Below the pieces are notes generated by a model. It was given only the letters and a program-made list of their open reading frames with translations, had not been told where the DNA came from and made no database searches. Below are positions 35,962-46,503 of a stretch of DNA of 64,000 bases, piece after piece. Both the position numbers and the translations under genes were made by a program. How positions within the stretch are numbered: the stretch's first letter is position 1; each line of letters begins with the position of its first letter. This DNA is from Shinisaurus crocodilurus (taxonomy: Eukaryota; Chordata; Lepidosauria; Squamata; Shinisauridae). The stretch covers positions 206,544,200 through 206,608,199 of the forward strand of contig CM037876.1 in assembly GCA_021292165.1 (NCBI GenBank), read 5' to 3'.

Positions 35962-36624
35962 GTGCAGACAATACTTACCTTAGCAAAAATACTTTATCGT
36001 GCCGGACAGACCACCACTCACTCCATCCAGCGCCTTTTCGGCTTCATAGCATCGATGGTATCGGTAGTGGGCCTCACATGTCTATGCATGCGACCACTTC
36101 AGAACTGGTTCCTTCGCTCCTTCGATCCCGAAAGGAATGCTCACAGGACTTACCTTACCATTCTGACTATGATCCTCCATTCGCTTCATTGGTGGATGGT
36201 AGAGGACAATCTAATTGGAGGTCTTCCCTTCTTACCTCCTCCACCAACCAGGACCCTGACCACAGATGTGTCACTGCTCAGCTGGGGAGCGCACTGTGGG
36301 AGCCGGACAATACAAGGTCTCTGGTTCCATCAGGAGCAGACACAACACATAAACCTGCTGGAATTATGGGCTGTCTGGCGCACTCTACAAGCTCTCGAGT
36401 CCAACCTGCAGGGACACAAGATACAGCTTGTAACAGACAACACGACTGTGCTAGCATATCTAAACAAACAAGGTGGCACGCACTCAAGCAGACTCACTCA
36501 TCTGATGCTCCAGATCTTTGACTGGGCCATACCTCACCAGATGTCCTTTGCGGACATACAAATTGCTGGGAAGGATGTGCTTGCAAATGCCCTCAGCCGG
36601 GTTGCTGTGACTTTGCACGATTGA
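35962..36624 (+). CDS. DIRS RNase H domain, open reading frame
   Basis: A 220-codon open frame covers the RT thumb/connection and RNase H of a DIRS element. RNase H motifs in order are TLTTDVSLLSWGAH (first catalytic Asp, about residue 100), HINLLELWAVWRTL (catalytic Glu), LVTDNTTVLAYLNKQGGTHS (third acidic residue) and ADIQIAGKDVLANALSRV near the C-terminus. In DIRS proteins this domain removes template RNA during cDNA synthesis. The frame has stayed open although the rest of the polyprotein is broken. The ATG used is simply the first in frame and is not a real start. It is probably not expressed by itself. Confidence 0.75.
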   Translation: MQTILTLAKILYRAGQTTTHSIQRLFGFIASMVSVVGLTCLCMRPLQNWFLRSFDPERNAHRTYLTILTMILHSLHWWMVEDNLIGGLPFLPPPPTRTLTTDVSLLSWGAHCGSRTIQGLWFHQEQTQHINLLELWAVWRTLQALESNLQGHKIQLVTDNTTVLAYLNKQGGTHSSRLTHLMLQIFDWAIPHQMSFADIQIAGKDVLANALSRVAVTLHD

Positions 36625-36640
36625 CAGCTGCCAGTGGGGG

Positions 36641-37340
36641 CTGCCATTTTATTTATTTATTTTTGTGGTAGCTGTCATTTCCCCTCCAGAATGACAGCCC
36701 AGTGACAGATAATACCAAGTGAAACATCTGCTTCTCTTTTAGCTCTCCTGTGAAGCCTGAGGCACTCACTCAGCGTTTCTCCGAGTACCAGCCCTCTCAT
36801 TAGGCGGAGTGCATCCCCCACTTCTGGCAGGTGGTGGGTCCTGTGTGCCCTGCCACCAGGAGGACCGTGGTGAGTCCTGATGCCCGATGCCTCTCAACAT
36901 GAGACCTAGGGTGGATGGCTACTCCACAGAGTCCCGCTGGCCATTCTCCTGCTGCGGCAAATGCCGTAGCAGGAAAGCAGCCGTTGTGGCTCCCCAGAGC
37001 AGCTGCCACGGCGCACCCTGTGCCTCCCTGTGAGTAAGGCTAGGGCAGGCAGCTGCTCTGCAGAGCTGCACTGGCTGCTCCCTGCTGCGGCAAAGGCCGC
37101 CGCAAGAGGGCACCCAGCGTGGCTCCCTGGAGTGCTGCCCACCCAATGCCTACTCGCTCTGAGAACCCCTTAGAGCAAGGAATCGTGTGAGTCGGCTCTC
37201 TGGGGAACTGTGCGGCAGCACGGCTCTCCACTGAGCCCGCCCGGAACAATTGCCTTGCTCTGAGGGGTCCTTTGTGAGAGCGAGGCATTGGCGGGGAAGT
37301 GGCCCTGGAGATCACCTGTGCTGAGAGTGCCTTAGAATCC
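36641..37340. repeat. GC-rich block with internal CTGCTGCGGCAAA repeats
   Basis: CTGCTGCGGCAAATGCCG (36950) and CTGCTGCGGCAAAGGCCG (37081) head two related segments with GCAGCTG and CTGTGAGTAAGG words. GCTCTGAGAACCCCTTAGAG and TTGCTCTGAGGGGTCC form a partial inverted pair. It directly follows the DIRS RNase H and might be DIRS 3' sequence, but no recombinase motif is readable. Confidence 0.4.
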
Positions 37341-37479
37341 ATGTATGTATGTGCAAAACCTCTACACTTTGGACAGTTTGCAATAAAATTATTAATTCAT
37401 ACTGGGGGCGGGGGAAAGCCTTCTTCCCGGAAGCCTTCTCTGCTGTCCAGCCACCATTGTAATGTTACTTTGTTTTCAA

Positions 37480-37592
37480 TGTATTGTTTTTGTTTGTTTT
37501 ATCTGTTTTTATCTTTTTATTGTTCACCGCTCCAGAATTTACTTAGATGTGGAGCGGTATACAAATACTGTAAATAAAGAAATAATTAATGT
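37480..37592 (+). mobile_element. LINE 3' tail fragment
   Basis: CACCGCTCCAGAATTTACTT followed by GTGGAGCGGTATACAAATAC and TGTAAATAAAG is the type of short 3' stem plus repeat tail found at the end of L2/CR1-group LINEs. A similar end occurs at 61795-61872. Confidence 0.5.
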
Positions 37593-38059
37593 AAAAGCCA
37601 TTCTGTGGTGCTGGGAGAAAGCACAATTAGGCGCAGATCATCTTTCTCATTGTGATTCTCTCTTTCAAATGTCATCTATGTACTACAACTGTTAAGTGAT
37701 ATGGGGAACTCATTTGAAGTCATTTCTGCATGCAGATCTCCTCACTTCAGGAACTATCTTGAGCTAAAGAAAATAGAATGATTTCAAATGTTATTAAATC
37801 AAACCCACCATGAAATCCTATGTATGTTTGTTAGGAAGGAACTCTGACTAAGCTCACAACTGTGCCCTTTCATCATAGTTGCAACCATCATGAAAACAGT
37901 AGAGTTCAATATTATGGCCAGATTTCAAAGGAACTACTCCAGTGTATGACCTGGCTAACACTACCATAAAACCCATGCTGTTTTTCTGTGTGCAAGGTAT
38001 TTCCCCCCATTGGGCAAGCATTCAAACTGGTGCCTGAGTTTGCTTGTTTCCTCTTCCCT

Positions 38060-38245
38060 CTTCATCCCCTTTTCCTTTTTTAGACTGTAAGCCTGCAGGC
38101 AGGGACTGTCCTGTTTTTATTGATCTTATGTAAGCTGCTTGGGGAACCTTTTTTGGCGGAAGAGCAGGATAAAATAAACTAAAATAATTCATACCATACT
38201 TAAAATAAATATTTAAATAAATATTTAAATAAATAAATAGGATAA
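38060..38245 (+). mobile_element. LINE/SINE 3' end with AT-rich tail
   Basis: AGACTGTAAGCCTGCAGGCA, GGGACTGTCCTG and TAAGCTGCTTGGGGAACC are the common words of an old amniote LINE tail. They are followed by AAATAAATATTTAAATAAAT runs. No coding part remains. Confidence 0.5.
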
Positions 38246-38589
38246 ATACATTATAATGTAGCAACCTACCTTGCCACCGGGTTCAAAGGGACTCACTTTC
38301 CCTTAAGTGTTTTTAAGATCACAGCTCAGCTAAACTACCTTCTTTGTAGAAAAGAAAAGAAGGAAGGGCATACAAAGATGCTAAAGGGTCTAAAAAATAT
38401 TCATTTGGGGTTGGAGGGGAAATGGTGACTGAACTGGTCAGGTTGGCTTAAAGAAGGGAACACAACACAACATGGTGTGTGAGCTGGGGAAGCATAGATG
38501 TTGATACAGTTAGAACCAAGAACACAAGGGTAGTTTTTGTTTATTTGACCAACCTGAGGCACAGGCAGGAATTGGATGGCCCATACGCC

Positions 38590-39520
38590 TGGCTACATCC
38601 CTAGGAGAGAGAGAGAGAGAGAAAACAACAACAGAAACAAAAACTCAGCAGAAAAAAGCAACCCTCTCCCATAAAGACTTGAAACTGGAAAGTGTTTATA
38701 CCTTGGCAGAAAGCCAGGAGGGAAATGTATCTCTCTAGGAAGGGAATTCCAGGGCCCGAGTGCAATGGCTGAGAAGGCCCCATTCCATGCACCCACCTCC
38801 TTACCTACCTATCCTCAGGAGGTGAGGGACACAGAGCAGAGCTTCAGTTGGTGACATAAGGGAGCAGGCAGACTGATATGGGGGAAGGGGGTTAGTATGA
38901 TAATGGCTTAGGGCTCTAAATGCACTGAAATCAGCTGGAAGCAGAATTAAAATGTGGGTGCCACATACACCTAATAATTCTTTACCATCCAGAAATGCAT
39001 TTCCCATGCCACAAACCATTTGTAATGTTTACTCAGAAGTAAGTCCCCATTCAACAAAGGTCTCGTCTGGTGTTCCTTGATTGCTCCCTGCTTACACTTT
39101 CTGCCCTTTTATTGCTTTTATTCTGTTGAGCATGGTAGTAGTGGGATTACCTGTTAATTGCCCCTTGTTAATAGCCTGTTAATTGCCCCTTGAATAGTTT
39201 CTCTGAATTGCCCCTTAATATCAGTTTTGGTTTTTAGGGGGGCATTCACTTTTAATTTCTTCTCATTATTATTTTCATTTTCATCTTTACACTCTGAGAT
39301 ACAACCACTGTTGGAAGTAACCAAGGTTAACCTCAGCGTTTTGAATTGGGCCGAGAACCAAACAGGGAGCCAATGCAACTGACACAATAGAGATGACATA
39401 TCCCCCTGCCCACATCAGGTTCTAGATAGAGCCCTCACCACCACATTTTGCACCAACTGGAGCTTCTGAACACCCTTCAGAGTCAGCCCCATATACTAGA
39501 CCACAAGTCTGAGACTGACC
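38590..39520 (-). mobile_element. Old retroelement fragments, including L2-like C-terminus
   Basis: On the minus strand, 38700-38790 encodes FSAIALGPWNSLPREI, the same C-terminal motif as in the L2 pieces at 2.2 and 57.8 kb. Further text (GAATTGGGCCGAGAACCAAA, GGAGCCAATGCAACTGACAC, TTTTGCACCAACTGGAGCTTC at 39340-39465) is an interspersed-repeat wording I recognise only in general terms. Whether these are one element is uncertain. Confidence 0.4.
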
Positions 39521-41278
39521 AATAACAATGTAAGCCTGCAAGGCCTAATGGTAAGAGTTTTTTTTTTCCCAGCAGTGGCCCAACTACTGCTTTTACCCTG
39601 CAGAGATTTGGGACTCAGAGCCCTATGAGTCTAAATCCTGTCAGGTAGTGACCTGTCCATGACAACAGAACTATCTCCAGCGTCATCCTTTTAATTCTGC
39701 CCAGAGCCAAATTATAAGAAGGCACAAGGGTGCAGATGTGTTCACTAGAGTGGCACTAACTCCTATTTCAGGCTTGGCATACAGCATGCTTGCCAGAAAT
39801 GCTGGCCACCTCTAGTTTGCACGTTGGGGGAAAAGCTCTCAATTCTAGCAAGAGTTCAGCAATGGAATCCGCTTCCTAGAAAGGATTTAGATGCTCTTTC
39901 CTTTGAAGTGTTGGGGGAGGGGGACTTACCCTGCATCAGGGTATTAAAAATCTATCTATACTCTATAGAATATAAAATAAGCTTTACCTGTCCTAGGTAT
40001 AAACAAAATCCTATATAGATAGAAGATATCCTGCCACATATGGGATATTGCTAATCCTGCAGATGGTTTTAATAGCATGAAAAGAAAAACAAAGCAAAAA
40101 TCATGAAAATGGGGCTCCATTTGCATCTAAATGGACTTAGGGATGAGAAGAACATGCTCAGAGGAAAGCACGGTTATTGCCAGTTCACAAGACTTATTTT
40201 GTGATATCATTGTGGGAACCGAATGAATTACAAAACATCTGCAAGGTCCAGAGTGTCAATTATGCCTTTATGTACACGGGTGGAAACGTCACATGACTGA
40301 GTCAGTCATTGGACATGGTCAATTGTAACTTTTTATCTACTGCCTAGCCTTAAAGCTTCATTCCACAGTCACGTTAGACAAAGGGACTGTCACTGAGAGA
40401 GATGGATCAGTTTGGCCACTCCTAGGAGTTGCTTGTTGGCATAGACTATGTCCACAATGGTGGACAGCTTTGTCCTTTGGTCTGTTCATATCCTGGCTGG
40501 CTGGTGCTTCTAAAAAGTCTGTTTCAGATTCATACATCAATAGGTAACGAAACCGAAAGGCCTTCAGCACACAAAGCAATACCATCAACTTGGATTTTTA
40601 AAAGGCAGTCCTGGAGCTGGCTTTCAGATGTCCTTAATTTTATTAAGCAAGTGTTCTGTTTATTAAATCAAACGCCTTTCTAAATTCATCCCCAATGAGT
40701 TCAAGAATGTTCTTTAAAGCTCACAGCTGTATCTCTTATACAGAAAACAAAGCTTGATTATCTACTAACTACTCTTAGAAACTCTTAAGAATTATTAATA
40801 TATGAAAAGTTCCATATATTAAATAGCTTGCATTCGCCTAAAAGCTGAACAAAATTTCTCATTTTCCTAAACTGGTCAGTTTCATAAAGAGATATTCAAC
40901 ACTGGGAACATTTTGAATTGCCAAGGTGTGCACTGTCAGTGTCTGCAGCGTAATATTTGGGATGTTGCCTGATACACATTTTCACAGTCCTCGTGAAACA
41001 TTATTAATTTTCTGTTCAATCACCAATTTCTGTTTGTATTATGGTTTACTGCCGTGTAGACACTGCAAAGGTTTCAAAACACGCTTTCAGACTCTGCAAG
41101 GCAATCTCAAGTCTTCATGCAAAACATTGTTTGAAACTGTGTTTGCTGTCCTTTGCAGACTTTGCCTAGCAATTTGTATGTTGCTCTTAATTCAACATCT
41201 GTATCTTAGGTATATGTTAAGTTTATTTTGACTTTGAAACTGACGCTTTGCTATTGCAAGAGATATTGCAGGTCTCAG
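39521..41278. other. Unassigned intergenic sequence
   Basis: No gene or repeat with convincing structure could be supported. Short open frames occur on both strands without domains. Confidence 0.4.
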
Positions 41279-41788
41279 TGGCCCAGTTCACATGATCACC
41301 ACAGCTTGAACAAGCCACGGTGGCTTGTCTGAGCCGTGGCACATGTCAGGCGCCATTTGCCTAATTACCCGCTCGGGCATGGCTTGTCGTGTCATCTGAT
41401 TCTGAATCTGAGTGGCATGGCTTGTTTGAGGGGAAAACAACCCTCAAATAACTCATGCCACCCAAGTTTGGATGACACAATATTTATTTGTTTGTTTGTT
41501 TGTTTATTAATTACATTTCTATCCCACCTTTCTTCCATCAGGGTACTCAAGGTGGCTACATGTGGCCTCCCCTCCAAGCACTGACCAGACCCAGACCCGC
41601 TTAGCTCCACCATGGTGGCTGCCTCATGTGCCTTCAGACCATACCCTGGGACCATACCCTGGAATGATAAGCCGTGCCCAGGCAGGTAATTAGGCAAACG
41701 GTGCCCGTCATGTGCCGGCATATGCCGCATCTTAAACAACCCACCATGGCTTGTTTAAGCCATGCTGACTGTGTAAACTGGGCCAGTG
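41279..41788. mobile_element. Foldback MITE with nested SINE
   Basis: The left end TGGCCCAGTTCACATGATCA plus ACAAGCCACGGTGGCTTG is mirrored by CACCATGGCTTGTTTAAGCC plus GTGTAAACTGGGCCA at the right. GGCGCCATTTGCCTAATTACC pairs with GGTAATTAGGCAAACGGTGCC. A SINE (41483-41613) sits inside, so the original element was about 380 bases. Confidence 0.75.
41483..41613 (-). mobile_element. Chimeric SINE: 5S-derived head with Sauria/Bov-B-like tail
   Basis: On the minus strand GGAGCTAAGCGGGTCTGGGT and GGTCAGTGCTTGGAGGGGAGG correspond to the 5S rRNA internal promoter. They are followed by AGCCACCTTGAGTACC and GGTGGGATAGAAATGTAATT, the tail of Sauria SINEs. It ends in a (CAAA)n run. The head is of the same origin as in the 5S/CR1-tailed SINEs of this window, but the tail is different. 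Confidence 0.65.
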
Positions 41789-42454
41789 TTAACCAGCTTT
41801 AATTGTGTAGACTTTATTTACCTCCACAACTGTGGTGCATACCCTTTTCATTAATAATGATCCCATGCTGCTTTTTTAACATTAATTAATGTTCCATTTG
41901 GAACTGATCCAATTGCTACTGATGTTGTTGGAAATGGGATCTAATCTTTTCATATACCAATATACGTATTATACAACAATCCAATTTGTGGATAATCTTG
42001 GGTACCATCCGAACATGCCAGCGATGCAGGGATCCAAGAAAATAGAAATTATGTTCCATCTTGAATCTGCATTGGGCAGATACTTAATCCTGTGTGAAAG
42101 GAAAGGGACAAGAAAGGGTCTACTATTTGTAATAATACAGGGACCCGTCTGGATAATATCAGTGCCCTAGATATTGTTGGTTGTGCCATTGACTATATAC
42201 TGCATAGTCATTGTTAGGCCTATATGCTCAAGCTTTCCAAAACGCAAAACTGCAGATCTTTTGAAAGGGAAATCATAATGAAATATCATTTGGCGCTTTT
42301 TCCTCACTGACACAAATGGTAAAATCCTGAAAACATGGTTGCCTCAGAACTAAATATGTGCTGCTCTGATGGCTCAGACACCAATCTGTGAATGCAGAGG
42401 TGAGGTGTTTCCCCACCACCACCACCTCACTGGTGAAATCCAGATCTTTATAGT

Positions 42455-42605
42455 AGTTTAACAGTGCAATCCTATACATGTCTACTCAGAAGTAAGATCC
42501 ATTGAGTTCAATGCTGCTTACTCCCAGATAAGAGGGTATAGGATTGCATCTTACTCAATGGGGGTTACTTCTGAGTAGACATGTGTAGGATTACAACTTA
42601 AGTGC
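42455..42605. mobile_element. Short palindromic MITE (AGTAAG..CATTGAG type)
   Basis: GCAATCCTATACATGTCTAC and TCAGAAGTAAGATCC are mirrored by TTACTTCTGAGTAGACATGT and GTAGGATTACA. The element is a near-complete hairpin of about 145 bases. Degraded relatives lie at 23145, 39025 and 63570-63945. Confidence 0.75.
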
Positions 42606-43821
42606 CCTTTCTATGGGGCACAAGTGGATTGCCACATGAAAGAGAGCATCAGCAGGCCGGCCTTTCTGGGAAAGAAAATCTTTTTAAGGCAGCTCATCCA
42701 CAATTGGATAGATCTATAACTTGTTGATAGATGAAATGGTTGGAAAGTTTATGGGCCTCATGCTGCTTCCCCCAATGTCAGTGGGGATGGCATCAATTTC
42801 AAAGGCAGCATTCATCAATTAAAAAAAAGCAGCTTAAAACAATAATTAATTAAAAGGATGTGGGTCACAGCCATGTGAGTAAATAACATCTCTGTCTGTA
42901 CGGTGTGATTAAAACTGACTAACAATCGGATTAGGAGTTCATATTATCACAGCATCTTTGCAAAATTTGAGCTAAAGTTTTGAAGTCAGTGTAAAATTAA
43001 CAAGCACCCACACAGGGCATCACCCACTGTTCTGGTTTTTAAAAGTTAGCAGAGAACTATCAGTTCAAAAAACACTGAATAAGAAAGAGTGAGCAAGCTT
43101 CTTTAACCATTTTAGAAAGTTTAAGGTTAAAACTATAAATCATGTTCTGCAGAGAAGATCAAATCTGCTTTGAGTCCTATTAACCTTCATGTTATTTTAA
43201 CCTAGTCTCTTGTGTTCGCCAGTTATATTTATTATGCTTCAAATGCATTCTGTGACAGATATTATCTTTAGTTGACATCACTGCCCCCAGTGAAATTGCT
43301 TTCGTCTCCCTCACTCCTCCATCTTCAGTGGGGACTACATATGGAATTTCCTGTTCTCCCAAAGAATGCATATACAAAAATATAAACAGGACTGTGTGCA
43401 CACAAAAAATAATAATGAAAATCCACTGCCCAGGCAATCCAAATTCTGCTCTACAAATAGCTGAGTGATATGGCTGTTAGAAATTATGGAAGTTGAGCAA
43501 ATTAGCATAATTTGTCTTACTTTTACACAATTAACTCTGGTTTTGCTAGTTAGGCAAGGCCATTGACACCCCACCTCCAACCGTTGAAAATTTTATCCAA
43601 CTATCTCTGTGGCTTCTGTGGTTTCAAGTGACATTGCCCATATATTTTGAAGTAGCCCATAAGGATTAGAAACTTGTTCTTTTTAAAATGGATGCTCAGT
43701 TTCTGGGGAAGTGAGATTCTGTGCCCACTACCACATTCTGTGTTTTCTTGTGCTCCCATAAAACCATAACATAGACACAGCCCTGAATACAAATCATGAG
43801 GACTTGTGTGTGTGTACCTAT

Positions 43822-44016
43822 AACAGACTTCCACGGGCCCCTCATCTGGGGCCGGGGAGAAGATTTGCGAGTGGGGGAGGAGAGAGGAGTTAGGTAACAG
43901 GTCAGGTTGGTCACAGGTACTGAGCCAATGGCTCAACTAGGGCGGGGACACAGGAAAGGGCTTAATTAGGCACCTGCGTTCCCGCCCACGGTCTCTTTTG
44001 CTGCTGTTTTCCGGCT
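43822..44016 (+). repeat. Ngaro repeat A1
   Basis: 195 bases that match 49745-49939 at constant offset 5923 with no difference seen by eye. It begins AACAGACTTCCACGGGCCCC and ends GCTGTTTTCCGGCT, after which the two copies diverge completely. Confidence 0.9.
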
Positions 44017-44430
44017 GACTACACATCATCCTCCCTGATCCCTCTTCCTCGTGGTGCCTCGTCCTCGTGGTATCGTTCCTTTTGTGTATGCGTGCGTGTG
44101 TTCCAATCGAAGAGGGGGGTGCTGTGATTGTGCTTACTTCCAATTTATTTAAAAGTATGATTGGGGCTCAGCTGTTTTAAGTTATTTAAGAGGATCGGGG
44201 GACTTCATTTTCGCCCCCATTTCAACTGGGCGTCTTTCACCGCTATCTCGCTCTTTCCCCCCCCCCCAAGCAGCCGATATTTTCTCAGATACTTGGCGCC
44301 ATTATCTGATTGCCCGGAGTTTTAGTTTTAAAAGTTTTAGTTGTTAAAAGTTTAGTTACCTGAGGGTGACTGGGGTGGTGGCTGCTCAGTTTTGGCTCTC
44401 CCCCCCCGCATGGAGGCTTAATGTCCGCTA

Positions 44431-45310
44431 CAGCGGCCACCCCTCAGCTGCTGGCGGCCCCTCTCCCTGGGAGACCCCTCCTCTAGTTTCCCCTTTCAAG
44501 GCGCCACTTCGGTTGAGCAGCGCTGGCTGCCGCGGCGCCACATGGATGGTCGCCCTTTGTTTTACCTGGGCTGAGGAAAATCCCTCCCCCCGCGCCGAAC
44601 AGCTGTTTGGATATCGGCTCTCAGCTGTTGGCGTCCGCTCACCTCCTTCAGTGGGGCTTGCTGCGGCTGGGACGAGCAGCGTTTAATACAGCGGCCACCT
44701 TTTAGCTGTTGGCGTCCGCTCGTCCTTTTTGCCGGGGCCTGCTGCGGCTGCGACGAGCAGCTGATCCTCTCGCGATTGCCAGGGATTGGTTGCCGTGACG
44801 CCGAGCTGCTCGGCAGGCCTGTAGCGCGGCCGGGCTATGTTGCCGGAAATCGGCCGGGGCTTGCTGCGGCTGCGACGAACAGCTGATCCTCGCGCGATTG
44901 CCGGGGATTGGTTGCCGTGACGCTGAGCTGCTCGGCAGGCCCGTAGCGCGGCCAGGCTATGTTGCCTGAAATCGGCCGGGGCTCGCTGCGGCGTCTTTGA
45001 GTTAGCCGTAGATCGGCTGAGGTTTGCTGCCGCGGCGCCACGTGGCCGGACACCTTGTGCCGCGCAGAGCAGCTGATTCTTTGCGGGCCAGAGTTCGGCG
45101 TTGGGTGCCTCGGCTGCTGCACGGGCGGTGTCGAACAGCTGTTACCTTCGTCGCAGAAGAATTGATCTTCAGCGGCCGCCTTTCAGCTGTTGGCGTTCGC
45201 TAAGCTGTTTTGTGCGGTGGCGCCATTAGAGTCTGACCGGGCCTGGCCACTGCGCCACGTGGCCGGCCGCCTCTCTGGCCATTGCACTGCCGCCTGGCCT
45301 TAGCCAGGAC
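44431..45310 (+). repeat. CpG-rich leader with 121-bp tandem repeat
   Basis: A unit of about 121 bases (starting GATCCTC at 44763 and again at 44884) is repeated about twice between 44731 and 44994, with GCGATTGCCRGGGATTGG and GCTGCTCGGCAGGC words. A second word, CAGCTGTTGGCGTCCGCTC, recurs at about 44440, 44620, 44707 and 45184. Very high CpG content marks it off from its surroundings. It may hold promoter or packaging sequence of the Ngaro element, but function is not shown. Confidence 0.65.
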
Positions 45311-45329
45311 GTTGAGCGGCTGTCATCAC

Positions 45330-45686
45330 CGGCGCCCATTTAATTGAATGTTATTTAATTTTATTTTATTAGTAAATAAAAATTAATATTGATTTAATTA
45401 ATGATATTAAATTAATTGATTGATGTTATTTTGTTTTATTATTAAATAAAATTTAATACTGTTGAATTAATTAATGTTATTAAATTGATTAATGAAATTA
45501 ATTAAGGTTGAACAGGCCTGTGGCTGATGCTGGATCAGCTGTCTGAGCATGGAAAGATAATTTAAGTCAAAAGTTATCAATTTATTTCGATAATTTAAAT
45601 CAAGTCTAATCAGTTTAATCAATTTATTCCATTAACTTAAATCAATTTTAATCAATTTAATTTTAATCAGTTTAATCAATTGTGGT
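45330..45686. repeat. AT-rich low-complexity tract
   Basis: Long runs built from TTAATTAATG, AATTGATT and AATTTAATCA words, abruptly following the CpG-rich block. No gene seen. Confidence 0.7.
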
Positions 45687-46030
45687 TAAGTGTGGTGTAG
45701 TGGTTAGAGTGTTGGACTGGGTTCTAGTCCCCGCTCGGCCATGAAACTCGCTGGGAAGACAGGCCTGTGGCTTATGCTGGCTCAGCTTGTCTGAGCGTAG
45801 AAAGCTAAGCAGGGTCAGGCCAGGTTATTTACTTGGATGGGAGACCCCTCCTCTAGTTTCCTGCATTGAGCAAGGCTCCTTCCAACTCTATAATCTATGA
45901 AATCAAACGAATCATCATCACTTTGACTTTGTGCCAGTCACTGACTCTCGGCCTGGCCTGCCTCACAGGGTTGTTGTGAGGATAAAATGGAGAGCTTGAA
46001 GATTATGTAAACCGCCTTGGGTTCCTTGTA
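45687..46030 (+). mobile_element. Sauria-type SINE split by a 5S-derived SINE
   Basis: The head (GTGTGGTGTAGTGGTTAGAG, CTCGGCCATGAAACTCGCTG) at 45687-45755 and the body (GCCAGTCACTGACTCTCGGC, CAGGGTTGTTGTGAGGATAA) from about 45925 belong to one SINE. Between them lies a complete insertion, 45756-45905. The head has a small deletion before GGTTCTAGTCC. The SINE lies inside the Ngaro element. Confidence 0.85.
45756..45905 (+). mobile_element. 5S rRNA-derived SINE with CR1-like tail (copy 2), nested
   Basis: GAAAGCTAAGCAGGGTCAGG and ACTTGGATGGGAGACC show the 5S promoter. The end CCTTCCAACTCTATAATCTA is the CR1-like tail, though the GGGTTGGACT block is deleted here. It interrupts a Sauria SINE that itself sits in the Ngaro element, giving three nesting levels. 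Confidence 0.85.
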
Positions 46031-46031
<1 letters not shown>

Positions 46032-46076
<45 letters not shown>

Positions 46077-46105
46077 TATTATTATTATTATTATTATTAT
46101 TTATT
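46032..46105. repeat. (AAT)n/(ATT)n microsatellite
   Basis: A run of AAT units that switches to ATT units near 46077, forming a self-complementary tract at the tail of the SINE. Confidence 0.95.
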
Positions 46106-46266
46106 TTTCTCTCTCGTTTTAATGTTACTGTGCATTATTGTTCTGGCACAGCTTGTTTGAGCGTGAGAGTTAAGCAGCGTGCTAGTTAAGCAGCGTGCTA
46201 CTTCCGTAATTTTGCTCGTTACTCTCATCAATTTCTCTTGATATTCCAGTTGAAGTCCCGGTTCAG

Positions 46267-46503
46267 ATGCCTCCCAAGAAAAATCAATGTGGCAAGGAGT
46301 GCAAGGGACGGGCCCCTAGGCAACCATCAAAGCGTCCGCCACCGACTCGTGTTTCCTCTTCAGATGAAGAGGACCTTGACGCTTCAAGGGTTGACAAAAA
46401 GGGGCGGTCAGGGCAGGGCCTCTCTACGCGTAGCAGATCATACTATAATGTTATGCATTCATTTTCAGCATGCTTAGAAGAAATAGAAGCCACCATCAGT
46501 TGA
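46267..46503 (+). pseudogene. Ngaro gag N-terminal remnant
   Basis: A 78-codon frame begins MPPKKNQCGKE and is rich in basic residues, then carries a PPTRVSSSDEEDLDASR stretch. A basic N-terminus followed by an acidic serine patch is seen in many retroelement gag-like proteins, and its place upstream of the RT remnant fits Ngaro ORF1. The ATG is preceded by ordinary leader sequence. The frame ends at TGA 46501-46503, far short of a normal gag, and no convincing zinc knuckle was found between here and 47170. Assignment rests on position and composition, not on a defining motif. Confidence 0.5.

Larger units (their letters stand above)
33446..36640 (+). mobile_element. DIRS-like tyrosine-recombinase retrotransposon (truncated, nested insertions)
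   Basis: Gag-like, reverse transcriptase and RNase H regions occur in that order on the + strand and match vertebrate DIRS elements. Two short elements (33733-34144 and 34277-34631) interrupt the gag region. The methyltransferase-like and tyrosine recombinase regions expected after RNase H were not found, nor were the inverted terminal repeats, so both ends appear lost. The element replaces the end of a CR1 LINE at 33445. Confidence 0.8.
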
